From: an uncultured Alphaproteobacteria bacterium
GTDB taxonomy: Bacteria; Pseudomonadota; Alphaproteobacteria; Sneathiellales; Sneathiellaceae
Reading direction: 5' to 3'
DNA length: 9,349 nt
NCBI GenBank assembly: GCA_937910835.1
Contig: CALEMG010000101.1
Span: 1-9,349 of the forward strand
Shown: positions 1-6,001 of the stretch, in pieces
How the letters are laid out: every line of letters begins with the position of its first letter
How positions within the stretch are numbered: position 1 is the first letter of the stretch
Notes under the pieces: model-generated
What the model was told of the DNA's origin: nothing
Databases searched by the model: none
Seen by the model: the letters and a program-made list of their open reading frames with translations, nothing else
Translations under genes and position numbers: made by a program

Positions 1-671
1 GGGGCGCTCTAGTCGGACCCTCAGGTGGGGGCAAGTCAACTATCCTAAACTTGATCCCGCGATTTTATGATGTGAACGGCGGCGATATTCTGGTTGACGG
101 GCAAAATGTCCGTGATGTCACCATGGCGTCGCTGCGCCAGAAAATTGCGTTGGTCAGTCAGGATGTATTTCTGTTTGACGATACGATCAAGGCGAATATT
201 GCGTATGGCCGCGATGACGCAACGGAGGATGAGATAGTCGAGGCGGCAAAGGCCGCAGCTGTTCATGATTTCGTGTCGGCACTACCGAAGGGATATGACA
301 CACTTGTCGGGAGTCATGGCGTGCGTCTGTCCGGCGGTCAGAAGCAGCGCATTTCCATCGCGCGCGCTATGTTGAAAGATGCGCCGATCCTGCTGCTGGA
401 TGAAGCGACTTCTGCCCTTGATACTGAATCTGAGCGTAAAATCCAGAGAGCGCTTAAGCATCTGATGAAAGGGCGAACCTCCCTTGTGATTGCGCATCGC
501 CTTTCGACCATTCTTGATGCCGATACGATTAATGTCGTGGTGGATGGGGAGATTGTGGAGAGTGGCACTCATGACCGGCTTTTGAAGAAAGAGGGGGTCT
601 ATGCAGATCTCTATAACCATCAGTTTTCATTCGACGGGGGCGTCACGCCTTTCCGCGAGGTGAAATCCTAA
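1..671 (+). CDS. ABC exporter, C-terminal ATPase domain (MsbA/lipid A export type), 5' truncated
   Basis: The reading frame is already open at base 3, so this is the 3' part of a gene whose membrane domain lies outside the window. The visible protein is a complete ABC nucleotide-binding domain. It has Walker A GPSGGGKST (15-41), a Q-loop VSQDVFLFDD, the signature LSGGQKQRISIARAML, Walker B ILLLDEATSALD and the switch histidine in LVIAHRLSTI. This order, and the short tail ending in a lysine-serine, are typical of fused exporter half-transporters (permease plus ATPase), such as MsbA and related lipid or drug exporters. Such proteins sit in the inner membrane and flip substrates using ATP. The neighbouring heptosyltransferase-like gene on the opposite strand fits a lipid A or LPS role, but that is inference. 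A general multidrug exporter cannot be excluded without the membrane domain. An apparent start at 51 (TTG) is inside the ATPase domain and is not the real start. Confidence 0.93.
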   Translation, partial: GALVGPSGGGKSTILNLIPRFYDVNGGDILVDGQNVRDVTMASLRQKIALVSQDVFLFDDTIKANIAYGRDDATEDEIVEAAKAAAVHDFVSALPKGYDTLVGSHGVRLSGGQKQRISIARAMLKDAPILLLDEATSALDTESERKIQRALKHLMKGRTSLVIAHRLSTILDADTINVVVDGEIVESGTHDRLLKKEGVYADLYNHQFSFDGGVTPFREVKS

Positions 672-673
672 CG

Positions 674-1639
674 CTATGGAGATGTTTTTTCGCTGATCCT
701 GCGGTAAAACACTTCAATCTCATCAAGCACATATTTAAAGGGAAGCGGTTCTCCCTCTTGTGCGTCTGCTGAGTCCGTAGGTCTCGTGATCGGCGTGCCG
801 GGCGGGGTGCTTTTCAAGCATAATGAGCGTTCTCCCCATGGTCTATATACAGCGGGTTTGCCGATGCCGAAAAGAGCAACTGTTGGAATTTGGACGGCTA
901 CAGCTGTATGCATCAAGCCGGAGTCATTCCCGACAAAAAGCGTGCATTGGGACAGGATGGCTGCGGCCTCCATTGGCGTGGTTTTACCGACCAGATCAAT
1001 AACCTGTTCTTCGGGCAGGGCATTCACCACAGGCATGGCCTGGGCCTCTTCACCGGGGGCACCAAAAACAGCGACGCGCGCGCCTTCAAGGATGCCGCCT
1101 TCTGCCGTAAGCTCTGTGGCAAGCCGAAGATAGTTTTCATAGTGCCATTGCTTCTGATAAAAATTTGCGGTTGGCGCGAGCGCCAATATCGGCCTCAGTG
1201 GTTCTTTCGGGCCCAGCCATTTTTGCGTCGCCTTGAGTTCATCTTCGCTTGGCTCAATTCTCGGCGGCAAGGGGGTATCGAGACTGATCGGTCTCGCATT
1301 TGCAACTACCTTGTGAATGTCGTCCTGACCTCCCCTCCAGATATGCCGATGACGGCCAGGAAGAAACCCAAGCAGGGAGCCCCGAAAATCGACGATGCGG
1401 TGCCAGAACACAGGACCAAGCTTCAGCGCGACTTCCGGCCAATGCAGGCTAATTCGGCGTTTTTTTATTCCGATGGCGCGCTCAACACCGGGGATGGCTT
1501 CAAATATGCTTTTTGGAATATCTCCGCAAATGACCGTGACAGGAATATCCGGTTCCGTCTCAAGGAGGTAGTGAAGCACGCCTGTTGTTAAGACAGCATC
1601 CCCCAGCCGGTTTGAGGCGACAAATAAAGTCCGCTTCAT
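674..1639 (-). CDS. Glycosyltransferase family 9 protein (heptosyltransferase-like)
   Basis: Encodes about 321 residues, a usual length for ADP-heptose:LPS heptosyltransferases. Family 9 hallmarks are visible: the N-terminal acceptor-side loop NRLGDAVLTTGVL, a mid-protein LAPTANFYQKQWHYENYLRLA-like segment that begins the nucleotide-sugar domain, and FVGNDSGLMHTAVAVQIPTVALFG, which matches the conserved sugar-nucleotide binding stretch with the D-S-G-x-x-H core. The enzyme would add heptose or another sugar to the LPS inner core at the cytoplasmic face of the inner membrane. I chose the ATG at 1639 rather than the upstream ATG at 1678: AAAGG lies about 7 bases before it and MKRTLFVASNRLGD is the normal family N-terminus, while the upstream ATG has no ribosome binding site. 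The stop codon lies two bases from the stop of the convergent ABC exporter gene. The exact sugar and acceptor cannot be told from the sequence. Confidence 0.9.
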   Translation of the reverse strand: MKRTLFVASNRLGDAVLTTGVLHYLLETEPDIPVTVICGDIPKSIFEAIPGVERAIGIKKRRISLHWPEVALKLGPVFWHRIVDFRGSLLGFLPGRHRHIWRGGQDDIHKVVANARPISLDTPLPPRIEPSEDELKATQKWLGPKEPLRPILALAPTANFYQKQWHYENYLRLATELTAEGGILEGARVAVFGAPGEEAQAMPVVNALPEEQVIDLVGKTTPMEAAAILSQCTLFVGNDSGLMHTAVAVQIPTVALFGIGKPAVYRPWGERSLCLKSTPPGTPITRPTDSADAQEGEPLPFKYVLDEIEVFYRRISEKTSP

Positions 1640-1693
1640 AAAAAAACCTTTGAACGTAATCTTTAGTATCGGGTACATATACGATTATTGTTG

Positions 1694-1733
1694 CCACCTC
1701 CATCATTATCAGGCCTGAACGGCCGGGAGGTGG
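1694..1733. repeat. Nested inverted repeat in divergent intergenic region
   Basis: CCACCTCC at 1694-1701 is perfectly complementary to GGAGGTGG at 1726-1733. Between the arms sits a second short inverted repeat, GGCC (1712-1715), loop TGAAC, GGCC (1721-1724). Folded as RNA this gives an outer 8 bp GC-rich stem, a one-sided bulge of about 10 bases and an inner 4 bp stem. It lies between the glycosyltransferase gene (start 1639, leftward) and the secreted protein gene (start 1802, rightward). It could therefore be an operator, a leader RNA structure for the rightward gene or chance. It is not followed by a T-run, so it is not an intrinsic terminator. Confidence 0.5.
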
Positions 1734-1788
1734 GTTTGAGACAGATTTTATAGATGGCTGCGGTGAGCGCAGGCGATCAAAAATGATT

Positions 1789-1794
1789 GGGGAG
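1789..1794 (+). promoter_or_regulatory. Ribosome binding site deciding a TTG start at 1802
   Basis: GGGGAG at 1789-1794 is a strong Shine-Dalgarno match and ends seven bases before TTG at 1802. The other in-frame TTG, at 1787, overlaps this site and so has no ribosome binding site of its own. The next in-frame ATG (1877) lies inside the signal peptide. The TTG at 1802 is therefore the preferred start. Confidence 0.65.
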
Positions 1795-1801
1795 TGAAGC
1801 A

Positions 1802-2323
1802 TTGCCAAATTCTTTTGCAAGGAGCAAGAGGTCATTCAAATTTGAAAATCTCCTTTTATTGGTTGTGGTGACCGCAATGCTTGTCTTCAGCGCTTCATTG
1901 GCTCGTGCGGATGATCAGCAACTGACGATTACAGGTAAAATCACTTCCATTCATGGCGCGATATACTTCAGTCCGGGTGATATGGCTGCCTCGACGCCGA
2001 TCGAAGTCATTACAAGCAGCCCCTGGACGACAGGAAAGACACGTTTTCGCGGCGTTCTCTTGCGGGATATTCTGGAAAAAGTAGAAGCCGATGGCACCGT
2101 TCTCAAGGCCATGGCGATTGATGGTTATACAGTGGAAATCCCCATTTCTGATGCACAGGATTTCGAGGTTATTATTGCCTACAAGATGGATGGAGAATGG
2201 CTGGAGGAAGGGGCCTATGCGCCGTTTTGGATCATTTATCCCTATGATACAGATAAGGAACTTGCCCAGGATAAATATTATGGCCGGTCGATCTGGCAGC
2301 TTACGAAAATAACTGTGGAATAA
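1802..2323 (+). CDS. Secreted protein of the oxidoreductase molybdopterin-binding (SUOX-like) fold, cysteine-free
   Basis: Encodes about 173 residues from a TTG start with a good ribosome binding site. A basic N-terminus (RSKRSFK) is followed by a hydrophobic stretch LLLLVVVTAMLVF and a likely signal peptidase site at ARA-DD, so the mature protein should be periplasmic. The rest resembles the short stand-alone versions of the sulfite-oxidase/molybdopterin-binding domain: LTITGKI near the start, TPWTTG-type SSPWTTGKTRFRGVLLRDIL, then AIDGYTVEIPISD and PFWIIYPYD towards the C-terminus. Catalytic members hold molybdenum through a conserved cysteine. This protein has no cysteine at all, so it probably does not bind Mo in that way and may be a sensor or binding protein. 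The family call is from motif recall and is fairly secure; the role is unknown. The gene precedes the cobC-like gene by 19 bases, probably in one transcript. Confidence 0.75.
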   Translation: MPNSFARSKRSFKFENLLLLVVVTAMLVFSASLARADDQQLTITGKITSIHGAIYFSPGDMAASTPIEVITSSPWTTGKTRFRGVLLRDILEKVEADGTVLKAMAIDGYTVEIPISDAQDFEVIIAYKMDGEWLEEGAYAPFWIIYPYDTDKELAQDKYYGRSIWQLTKITVE

Positions 2324-2342
2324 AGGGTTGAGTCTCATCGAC

Positions 2343-2990
2343 ATGTCTGACGACATGACTGGAGGCTATGTAACGCAGGATTGGTGGCTGGTCCGTCACG
2401 CGCCGGTTAATGCCGGTACCATCTACGGCCATCTTGATTTGGACGCTGATTTTTCAGACACGAACAGACTGGACACCCTCGCGCAGCTGCTTCCCAAGGA
2501 CGGCGTGGTAATCACAAGCGATCTGACGCGGTGCCGGGAAACTGCGCGGCGCATTTTGCGGCAACAAATGCGAGCAGGCTATCCTATTCAGGAGCGCACG
2601 GCGCTGCGGGAGCAGAGCTTTGGCCTTTGGGAGGGGAAAACATATCAGGAGGTGGCCGCGGCGGACGCGGAGCGCTATCGTGATTTCTTCGAAAACCCAG
2701 CAACGTGCAAGCCGGAAGAGGGGGAAAGCTTTCAGGACCTTCTCAGTCGTGTGCAACGAGAAGTTGACACTATTCAACGGTCCGAAGAGACGCGAAATTT
2801 CGTTCTCGTGACCCATGCAGGGGTGATCCGGGCTATTGTGGGGCTGGCTCTCAGTATGATGCCCGAAAAGACGCTCTCCCTCGCGGTAGACCCCCTCTCA
2901 CTCACTCATTTGACGTCCTTTCAGCGCGACGGGAACACACATTGGCGCGTGAACTTCGTAAATGATCTGAACCGAACTCAGTATCCTTAA
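2343..2990 (+). CDS. cobC: Histidine phosphatase family protein, probable alpha-ribazole phosphatase (CobC-like)
   Basis: Encodes about 215 residues of the phosphoglycerate mutase-like (histidine phosphatase) superfamily. The phospho-accepting histidine is in LVRHAPV near the N-terminus (residue 19). The supporting arginine is in TSDLTRCRETA, the acid in EQSFGLWEG and the second catalytic histidine in LVTHAGVIRA. CobC removes phosphate from alpha-ribazole-5'-phosphate or from adenosylcobalamin-5'-phosphate, late in cobalamin nucleotide-loop assembly in the cytoplasm. The specific assignment rests mostly on the convergent neighbour cobT, whose product makes alpha-ribazole phosphate; the fold alone would allow other phosphomonoesters. 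The start is uncertain. ATG at 2343 is chosen, but no well-spaced ribosome binding site is visible: AAAGGG at 2322-2327 is 15 bases away. TTG at 2328 and ATG at 2355 are alternatives. Translation may be coupled to the upstream gene, which stops at 2323. Confidence 0.82.
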   Translation: MSDDMTGGYVTQDWWLVRHAPVNAGTIYGHLDLDADFSDTNRLDTLAQLLPKDGVVITSDLTRCRETARRILRQQMRAGYPIQERTALREQSFGLWEGKTYQEVAAADAERYRDFFENPATCKPEEGESFQDLLSRVQREVDTIQRSEETRNFVLVTHAGVIRAIVGLALSMMPEKTLSLAVDPLSLTHLTSFQRDGNTHWRVNFVNDLNRTQYP

Positions 2991-2992
2991 AG

Positions 2993-3904
2993 CTAGTCGG
3001 CTTTCTCTTCGCTTACTCCCGCATCAGCAAAGCTCGCCATGCCATTGTGCGTTGCGACGGCGCCCTTGATGATCGCAAGAGCCAGGGCCGCGCCGGAACC
3101 TTCACCGCGGCGCATGCCAAGCGAGCGCATGGGCTCCTTGTTGCTTGCCACGAATCCGTCGAGCAGAACAGGGATATGTTTCCGCCTTGCTGACAGAATG
3201 GCACCGGTCATGGCGGCAATTTCACGTCCGCCAAGACATTGAAGTATTTTAAGCGGGTCATCAAGGATGTCGCGATGGCGCGAAAGCCCGGCATCGATAA
3301 CCGCTGCCTTCTTTTGAACGCCTTCCTTGGAGACACCGGTGCCGGGGCCGGCCCATTCTTTGCCACAGCCCCCAAGAAGAGCAGCGCAGAGGGCCGCCGC
3401 AACAGTGGTATTACCTATTCCCATTTCCCCGACGACAAGGATATCGGTTTCGCTGTCTACGGAATCCCATCCAGTGGAGAGTGCATTAGTGCATTCTGCC
3501 TCGCTCATGGCCGGTGCGTTCGTGAAATCTGCTGTCGGGTTGTCGAGATCCAAGGCTTTGACTGAAAAACTCGCGCCAAAAGCGAGGGCAAGCTGATTGA
3601 TAGCGGCACCACCCTGCTCGAAATTTGCAACCATTTGAACCGTCACTTCCTGGGGGAAGGCGGAGATTCCCTGATCGCATACTCCGTGATTCCCTGCAAA
3701 AACAATCACCTGCGGATGATCGCAGCTCGGCGGATGCTTACCCTGCCACCCGGAAAGCCAAGTGGCGAGCGTTTCCAGCGTACCCAAAGCACCAGCCGGC
3801 TTTGTTAGCACCGCATCGCGGGCGAGGGCAGCATCGGAGGTGGACTTGTTCATTGTGGTAAGACTGGTGAGTTCCTTGCGGAATTCGCTAAGAGACGGGG
3901 CCAT
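2993..3904 (-). CDS. cobT: Nicotinate-nucleotide-dimethylbenzimidazole phosphoribosyltransferase, internally shortened
   Basis: CobT transfers phosphoribosyl from nicotinate mononucleotide to 5,6-dimethylbenzimidazole, giving alpha-ribazole phosphate for the lower ligand of cobalamin. Family motifs appear in order: LTKPAGALGTLE (33-44), VFAGNHGV (68-75), GGAAINQL (98-105), GEMGIGNTT (159-167), WAGPGTG (184-190), LGGREIAAMTGAIL (224-237), PVLLDGF (245-251) and GEGSGAAL (267-274), followed by the HNGMASFADAGV tail. The probable catalytic glutamate is E268 in GEGSG. The protein has 303 residues, against roughly 335-355 for the family. The shortfall is at one place: PVLLDGFVAS runs straight into NKEPMRSLGM, skipping about 35 residues that normally carry a conserved SH-x-S-AE-x-GH segment. 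The flanks stay in one frame. R266 also replaces the usual leucine before GEG. Activity is therefore uncertain. The start at 3904 gives the normal N-terminus, although its ribosome binding site is weak. Confidence 0.93.
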   Translation of the reverse strand: MAPSLSEFRKELTSLTTMNKSTSDAALARDAVLTKPAGALGTLETLATWLSGWQGKHPPSCDHPQVIVFAGNHGVCDQGISAFPQEVTVQMVANFEQGGAAINQLALAFGASFSVKALDLDNPTADFTNAPAMSEAECTNALSTGWDSVDSETDILVVGEMGIGNTTVAAALCAALLGGCGKEWAGPGTGVSKEGVQKKAAVIDAGLSRHRDILDDPLKILQCLGGREIAAMTGAILSARRKHIPVLLDGFVASNKEPMRSLGMRRGEGSGAALALAIIKGAVATHNGMASFADAGVSEEKAD

Positions 3905-3953
3905 ATTTAATCAAAACCTATGCTTATACGGGAGGGAGTTGAAGATTTATGAT

Positions 3954-3981
3954 ATTCTAAGGAAGACCGCATTTAATTCAA
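3954..3981 (-). promoter_or_regulatory. Candidate sigma70-type promoter for cobT
   Basis: Read on the minus strand, TTGAAT (3981-3976) and TAGAAT (3959-3954) are separated by 16 bases, each close to the -35 and -10 consensus. Transcription would begin some 40 bases upstream of the cobT start at 3904. No cobalamin-riboswitch-like conserved box was recognised in the short leader. This is sequence-pattern evidence only. Confidence 0.4.
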
Positions 3982-4061
3982 TCCATGGACCGACATAAAT
4001 TAGCAAGATAACCGATCCGCATAATCGCCCTTGTTTTACGGTTGCAAAGTTTCTAAGTTAT

Positions 4062-4096
4062 TGGAACGATTGTTCCATAATAGCTGAAATGTTCCA
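4062..4096. promoter_or_regulatory. Palindromic operator candidate with an extra half-site upstream of the peroxiredoxin-like gene
   Basis: TGGAAC (4062-4067), spacer GATT, GTTCCA (4072-4077) form a perfect dyad with 6-base arms. A third copy of the half-site, GTTCCA, follows at 4091-4096, starting 19 bases after the second, or about two helical turns. The dyad lies 47-62 bases before the ATG at 4124. A weak -10-like CATAAT (4076-4081) overlaps its right end. The layout suits a dimeric repressor or activator acting on the peroxiredoxin-like gene, possibly also on divergent cobT. No regulator gene lies next to it, so the protein is unknown. Confidence 0.45.
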
Positions 4097-4123
4097 ACAT
4101 TAACACCGCAGAGGGATAGACAA

Positions 4124-4657
4124 ATGACAAGTAATAAACTCACGGCAGGGCAGGCGTTCCCAAAAATTGAAGTACCTCTTGTCTCCGGCGGAACGCTGGC
4201 AATCGGCAGTGGTAATGCGGTTGCCGATAAATGGCAGCTTGTTATTATCTATCGCGGAAAACATTGCCCGATATGCATGCGCTACTTAACGCAGCTTGAA
4301 AGCCTGAAAGGTGAATTCGAGGCGGTAGGGCTGGATGTGGTGGCGATTTCCGGGGATGGGCATGAGAAGGCCGCTGCCGTTACAAAGGACAACGCACTCA
4401 GTTTTCCGGTTGGCTATGATTTGTCTATTGATCAAATGACGGAACTGGGGCTCTATATTTCCGATCCGCGCTCTCCCAAGGAGACGGATCAGCCATTTCC
4501 TGAGCCGGGGCTTTTTGTTATTCGGCCGGACAATATTATCCAGATTATTGATATTTCGAATGCTCCATTTGCCCGGCCGGAACTTGGGGCAATTCTGCGT
4601 GGTGTGAAATTCATCCGGGAAAATGATTACCCCATTCGTGGAACCCATGCTGCGTAA
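4124..4657 (+). CDS. Peroxiredoxin-like (AhpC/TSA superfamily) thiol protein with CPIC motif
   Basis: Encodes 177 residues with a thioredoxin-like fold. LTAGQAFPKIEVPLVSGG at the N-terminus and VIIYRGKHCPICMRYLTQL at residues 40-58 are typical of AhpC/TSA-type proteins; the redox centre is C48-P-I-C51. A beta-strand/acid segment LDVVAISGDGHEKA and the GLFVIRPDN strand complete the expected fold. It lacks the P-x-x-x-T/S-x-x-C signature of true peroxiredoxins. It belongs instead to the peroxiredoxin-like group with a C-P-x-C pair, which could work as a peroxidase or as a thiol reductase in the cytoplasm (no signal peptide). The start is supported by AGAGGG about 9 bases upstream. A palindrome in the promoter region suggests regulated, perhaps redox-responsive, expression. 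The substrate is unknown. Confidence 0.85.
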   Translation: MTSNKLTAGQAFPKIEVPLVSGGTLAIGSGNAVADKWQLVIIYRGKHCPICMRYLTQLESLKGEFEAVGLDVVAISGDGHEKAAAVTKDNALSFPVGYDLSIDQMTELGLYISDPRSPKETDQPFPEPGLFVIRPDNIIQIIDISNAPFARPELGAILRGVKFIRENDYPIRGTHAA

Positions 4658-4713
4658 GTTCTGACGGATTGTTCATTCGGTTCTGAATGAGTTCCCATAT
4701 TTCGCTTTTAAAA

Positions 4714-4735
4714 TAATTGCCAAAAGGTGCAATTA
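4714..4735. repeat. Perfect 7-bp inverted repeat upstream of the CoA transferase gene
   Basis: TAATTGC (4714-4720), spacer CAAAAGGT, GCAATTA (4729-4735). An 8-base palindrome AGTGCACT directly follows (4736-4743). It lies about 75-100 bases before the start at 4811 in an AT-rich gap of 153 bases. It may be an operator. A downstream T-run is absent, so it is unlikely to terminate the preceding gene. Confidence 0.4.
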
Positions 4736-4810
4736 AGTGCACTCTTACCTGCAAAATCGTAGGGCAATACACCTGTGTAAAAATAACAAGAACGTTCAGG
4801 AAGGAGTGAC

Positions 4811-6001
4811 ATGTCAAATATATTATCGGGAATTCGGGTGCTGGATTTCGGCCGCTATATCGCGGGCCCATATTGCGCGACAGTATTATCCGACTTCGGC
4901 GCGGAGGTTATCCGGATTGAGAAACTTGCAGGCAGTGAAGACCGATATATAACGCCACTCACGGAAGAGCAGACGGGTGATGGCGGCCTTTTCATGCAAA
5001 TGGCACAGAATAAAAAGGGCATTACCCTTAATCCTATGCAGCCCGAAGGGCGCGAGGTGGTCAAGCGGCTGGTGAAAACCGCCGATGTGGTCGTTGCCAA
5101 CCTGCCGATTGAAACCCTAGAGGCCATGGGGCTTGATTATGAAAGCCTGAAAGCCGTCAAGGAAGATATTATCCTGACACATGGTTCCGCTTTTGGCGAT
5201 GAAGGACCGTACAAGAACCGTGTCGGATTCGATGGCCTCGGCCAGGCAATGTCCGGAGTGATGTATATGTCGGGGAGCAATGACGAACCTCGCAAACTGT
5301 ATGGTCCTTACGTTGATTTCACGACTGCTTTGATGGGTGCAATCGGGACAATGGCCGCGCTTCGTCATCGTGATATGACGGGTGAAGGGCAGGTAATCAA
5401 CACTTCGCTATTTGGTTCTTCTGTGCTTATTTCCAGTGTTACGCTGATGGAACAGGCGATGCTGCAATTGAACCGGGTTGGAACGGCGAACCGAGCGCAG
5501 GGCGCTGGGCCTGGCGACACATTCAAGACAAAAGACGGATGGGTTCTGGTGCAATCACTCGGTTGGCCGCTATTCGAACGATGGACAAAACTGATTGGAG
5601 AAGATCACTGGCTCAGTGATCCGCGGTTCAAGACGGACCAGAGCCGAGGCGATCATAATGAAATTATCTCGGAGCGCATGGCGATATGGTGCGCAGAGCG
5701 AACAACGAAAGAGGCAATTGCCGAGATGGATGAGGTGCGCCTTCCTTGCGGCCCTGTCATGTCCCCTCAGGAAGTGCTGGATGATCCGCATCTTGAGGCA
5801 ATGGGCTTGCTCACGGAAGTTGAATATCCGGGGTTTGACAAGAAAATTCCTGTCACCGAATTGCCGATCAAGATGTCGAAAACTGATACCAAGCTAAAGC
5901 GCCGGCCACCGACATTGGGTGAACATACGGACGAAATTATGCAAAGCCTTGGTTATTCGGCTGATGAGGTCGCGGATTTACGTTCTAAGCGGATAATTTA
6001 G
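4811..6001 (+). CDS. CaiB/BaiF family III CoA transferase
   Basis: Encodes 396 residues, the usual length for family III (formyl-CoA transferase type) enzymes, which move CoA between carboxylic acids and act in the cytoplasm. Typical blocks are present: GIRVLDFGRYIAGPYCATVLSDFGAEVIRIE at the N-terminus, then NKKGITLN, GLDYESLK and HGSAFGDEGPY, then the catalytic aspartate D169 in GPYVDFTTALMG, and MTGEGQVINTSL. D169 coincides in position with the Asp169 nucleophile described for formyl-CoA transferase. The C-terminal part has the family's PCGPVMSPQEVLDDPHLEAMG segment. A very strong ribosome binding site (AGGAAGGAG) precedes the ATG. No acyl-CoA ligase or racemase gene is adjacent, so the substrate is open; acyl-CoA racemase members of the family are not excluded. 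The stop overlaps the stop of the opposing amidotransferase gene. Confidence 0.93.
   Translation: MSNILSGIRVLDFGRYIAGPYCATVLSDFGAEVIRIEKLAGSEDRYITPLTEEQTGDGGLFMQMAQNKKGITLNPMQPEGREVVKRLVKTADVVVANLPIETLEAMGLDYESLKAVKEDIILTHGSAFGDEGPYKNRVGFDGLGQAMSGVMYMSGSNDEPRKLYGPYVDFTTALMGAIGTMAALRHRDMTGEGQVINTSLFGSSVLISSVTLMEQAMLQLNRVGTANRAQGAGPGDTFKTKDGWVLVQSLGWPLFERWTKLIGEDHWLSDPRFKTDQSRGDHNEIISERMAIWCAERTTKEAIAEMDEVRLPCGPVMSPQEVLDDPHLEAMGLLTEVEYPGFDKKIPVTELPIKMSKTDTKLKRRPPTLGEHTDEIMQSLGYSADEVADLRSKRII

Noticed and set aside
890..1591. A 233-codon open frame on the + strand, antisense to the glycosyltransferase gene.
   Set aside because: The opposite strand encodes a clear family 9 glycosyltransferase with all its motifs. 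The antisense translation shows no recognisable domain and starts at a TTG without a ribosome binding site.
2993..3904. A frameshift or pseudogene explanation for the short cobT.
   Set aside because: Motifs on both sides of the gap lie in the same frame with no internal stop, and no alternative frame near 3130-3150 encodes the missing SH-x-SAE segment. It reads as an in-frame absence rather than a frameshift.
3905..4123. A cobalamin riboswitch upstream of cobT.
   Set aside because: The non-coding gap is 219 bases and the likely leader is only about 40 bases. I saw no recognisable B12-box-like block, and the length does not suit that riboswitch.
4671..4692. A hairpin after the peroxiredoxin-like gene (TCATTC, loop GGTTCT, GAATGA) as an intrinsic terminator.
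   Set aside because: The stem is AT-rich with only six perfect pairs and no T-run follows.
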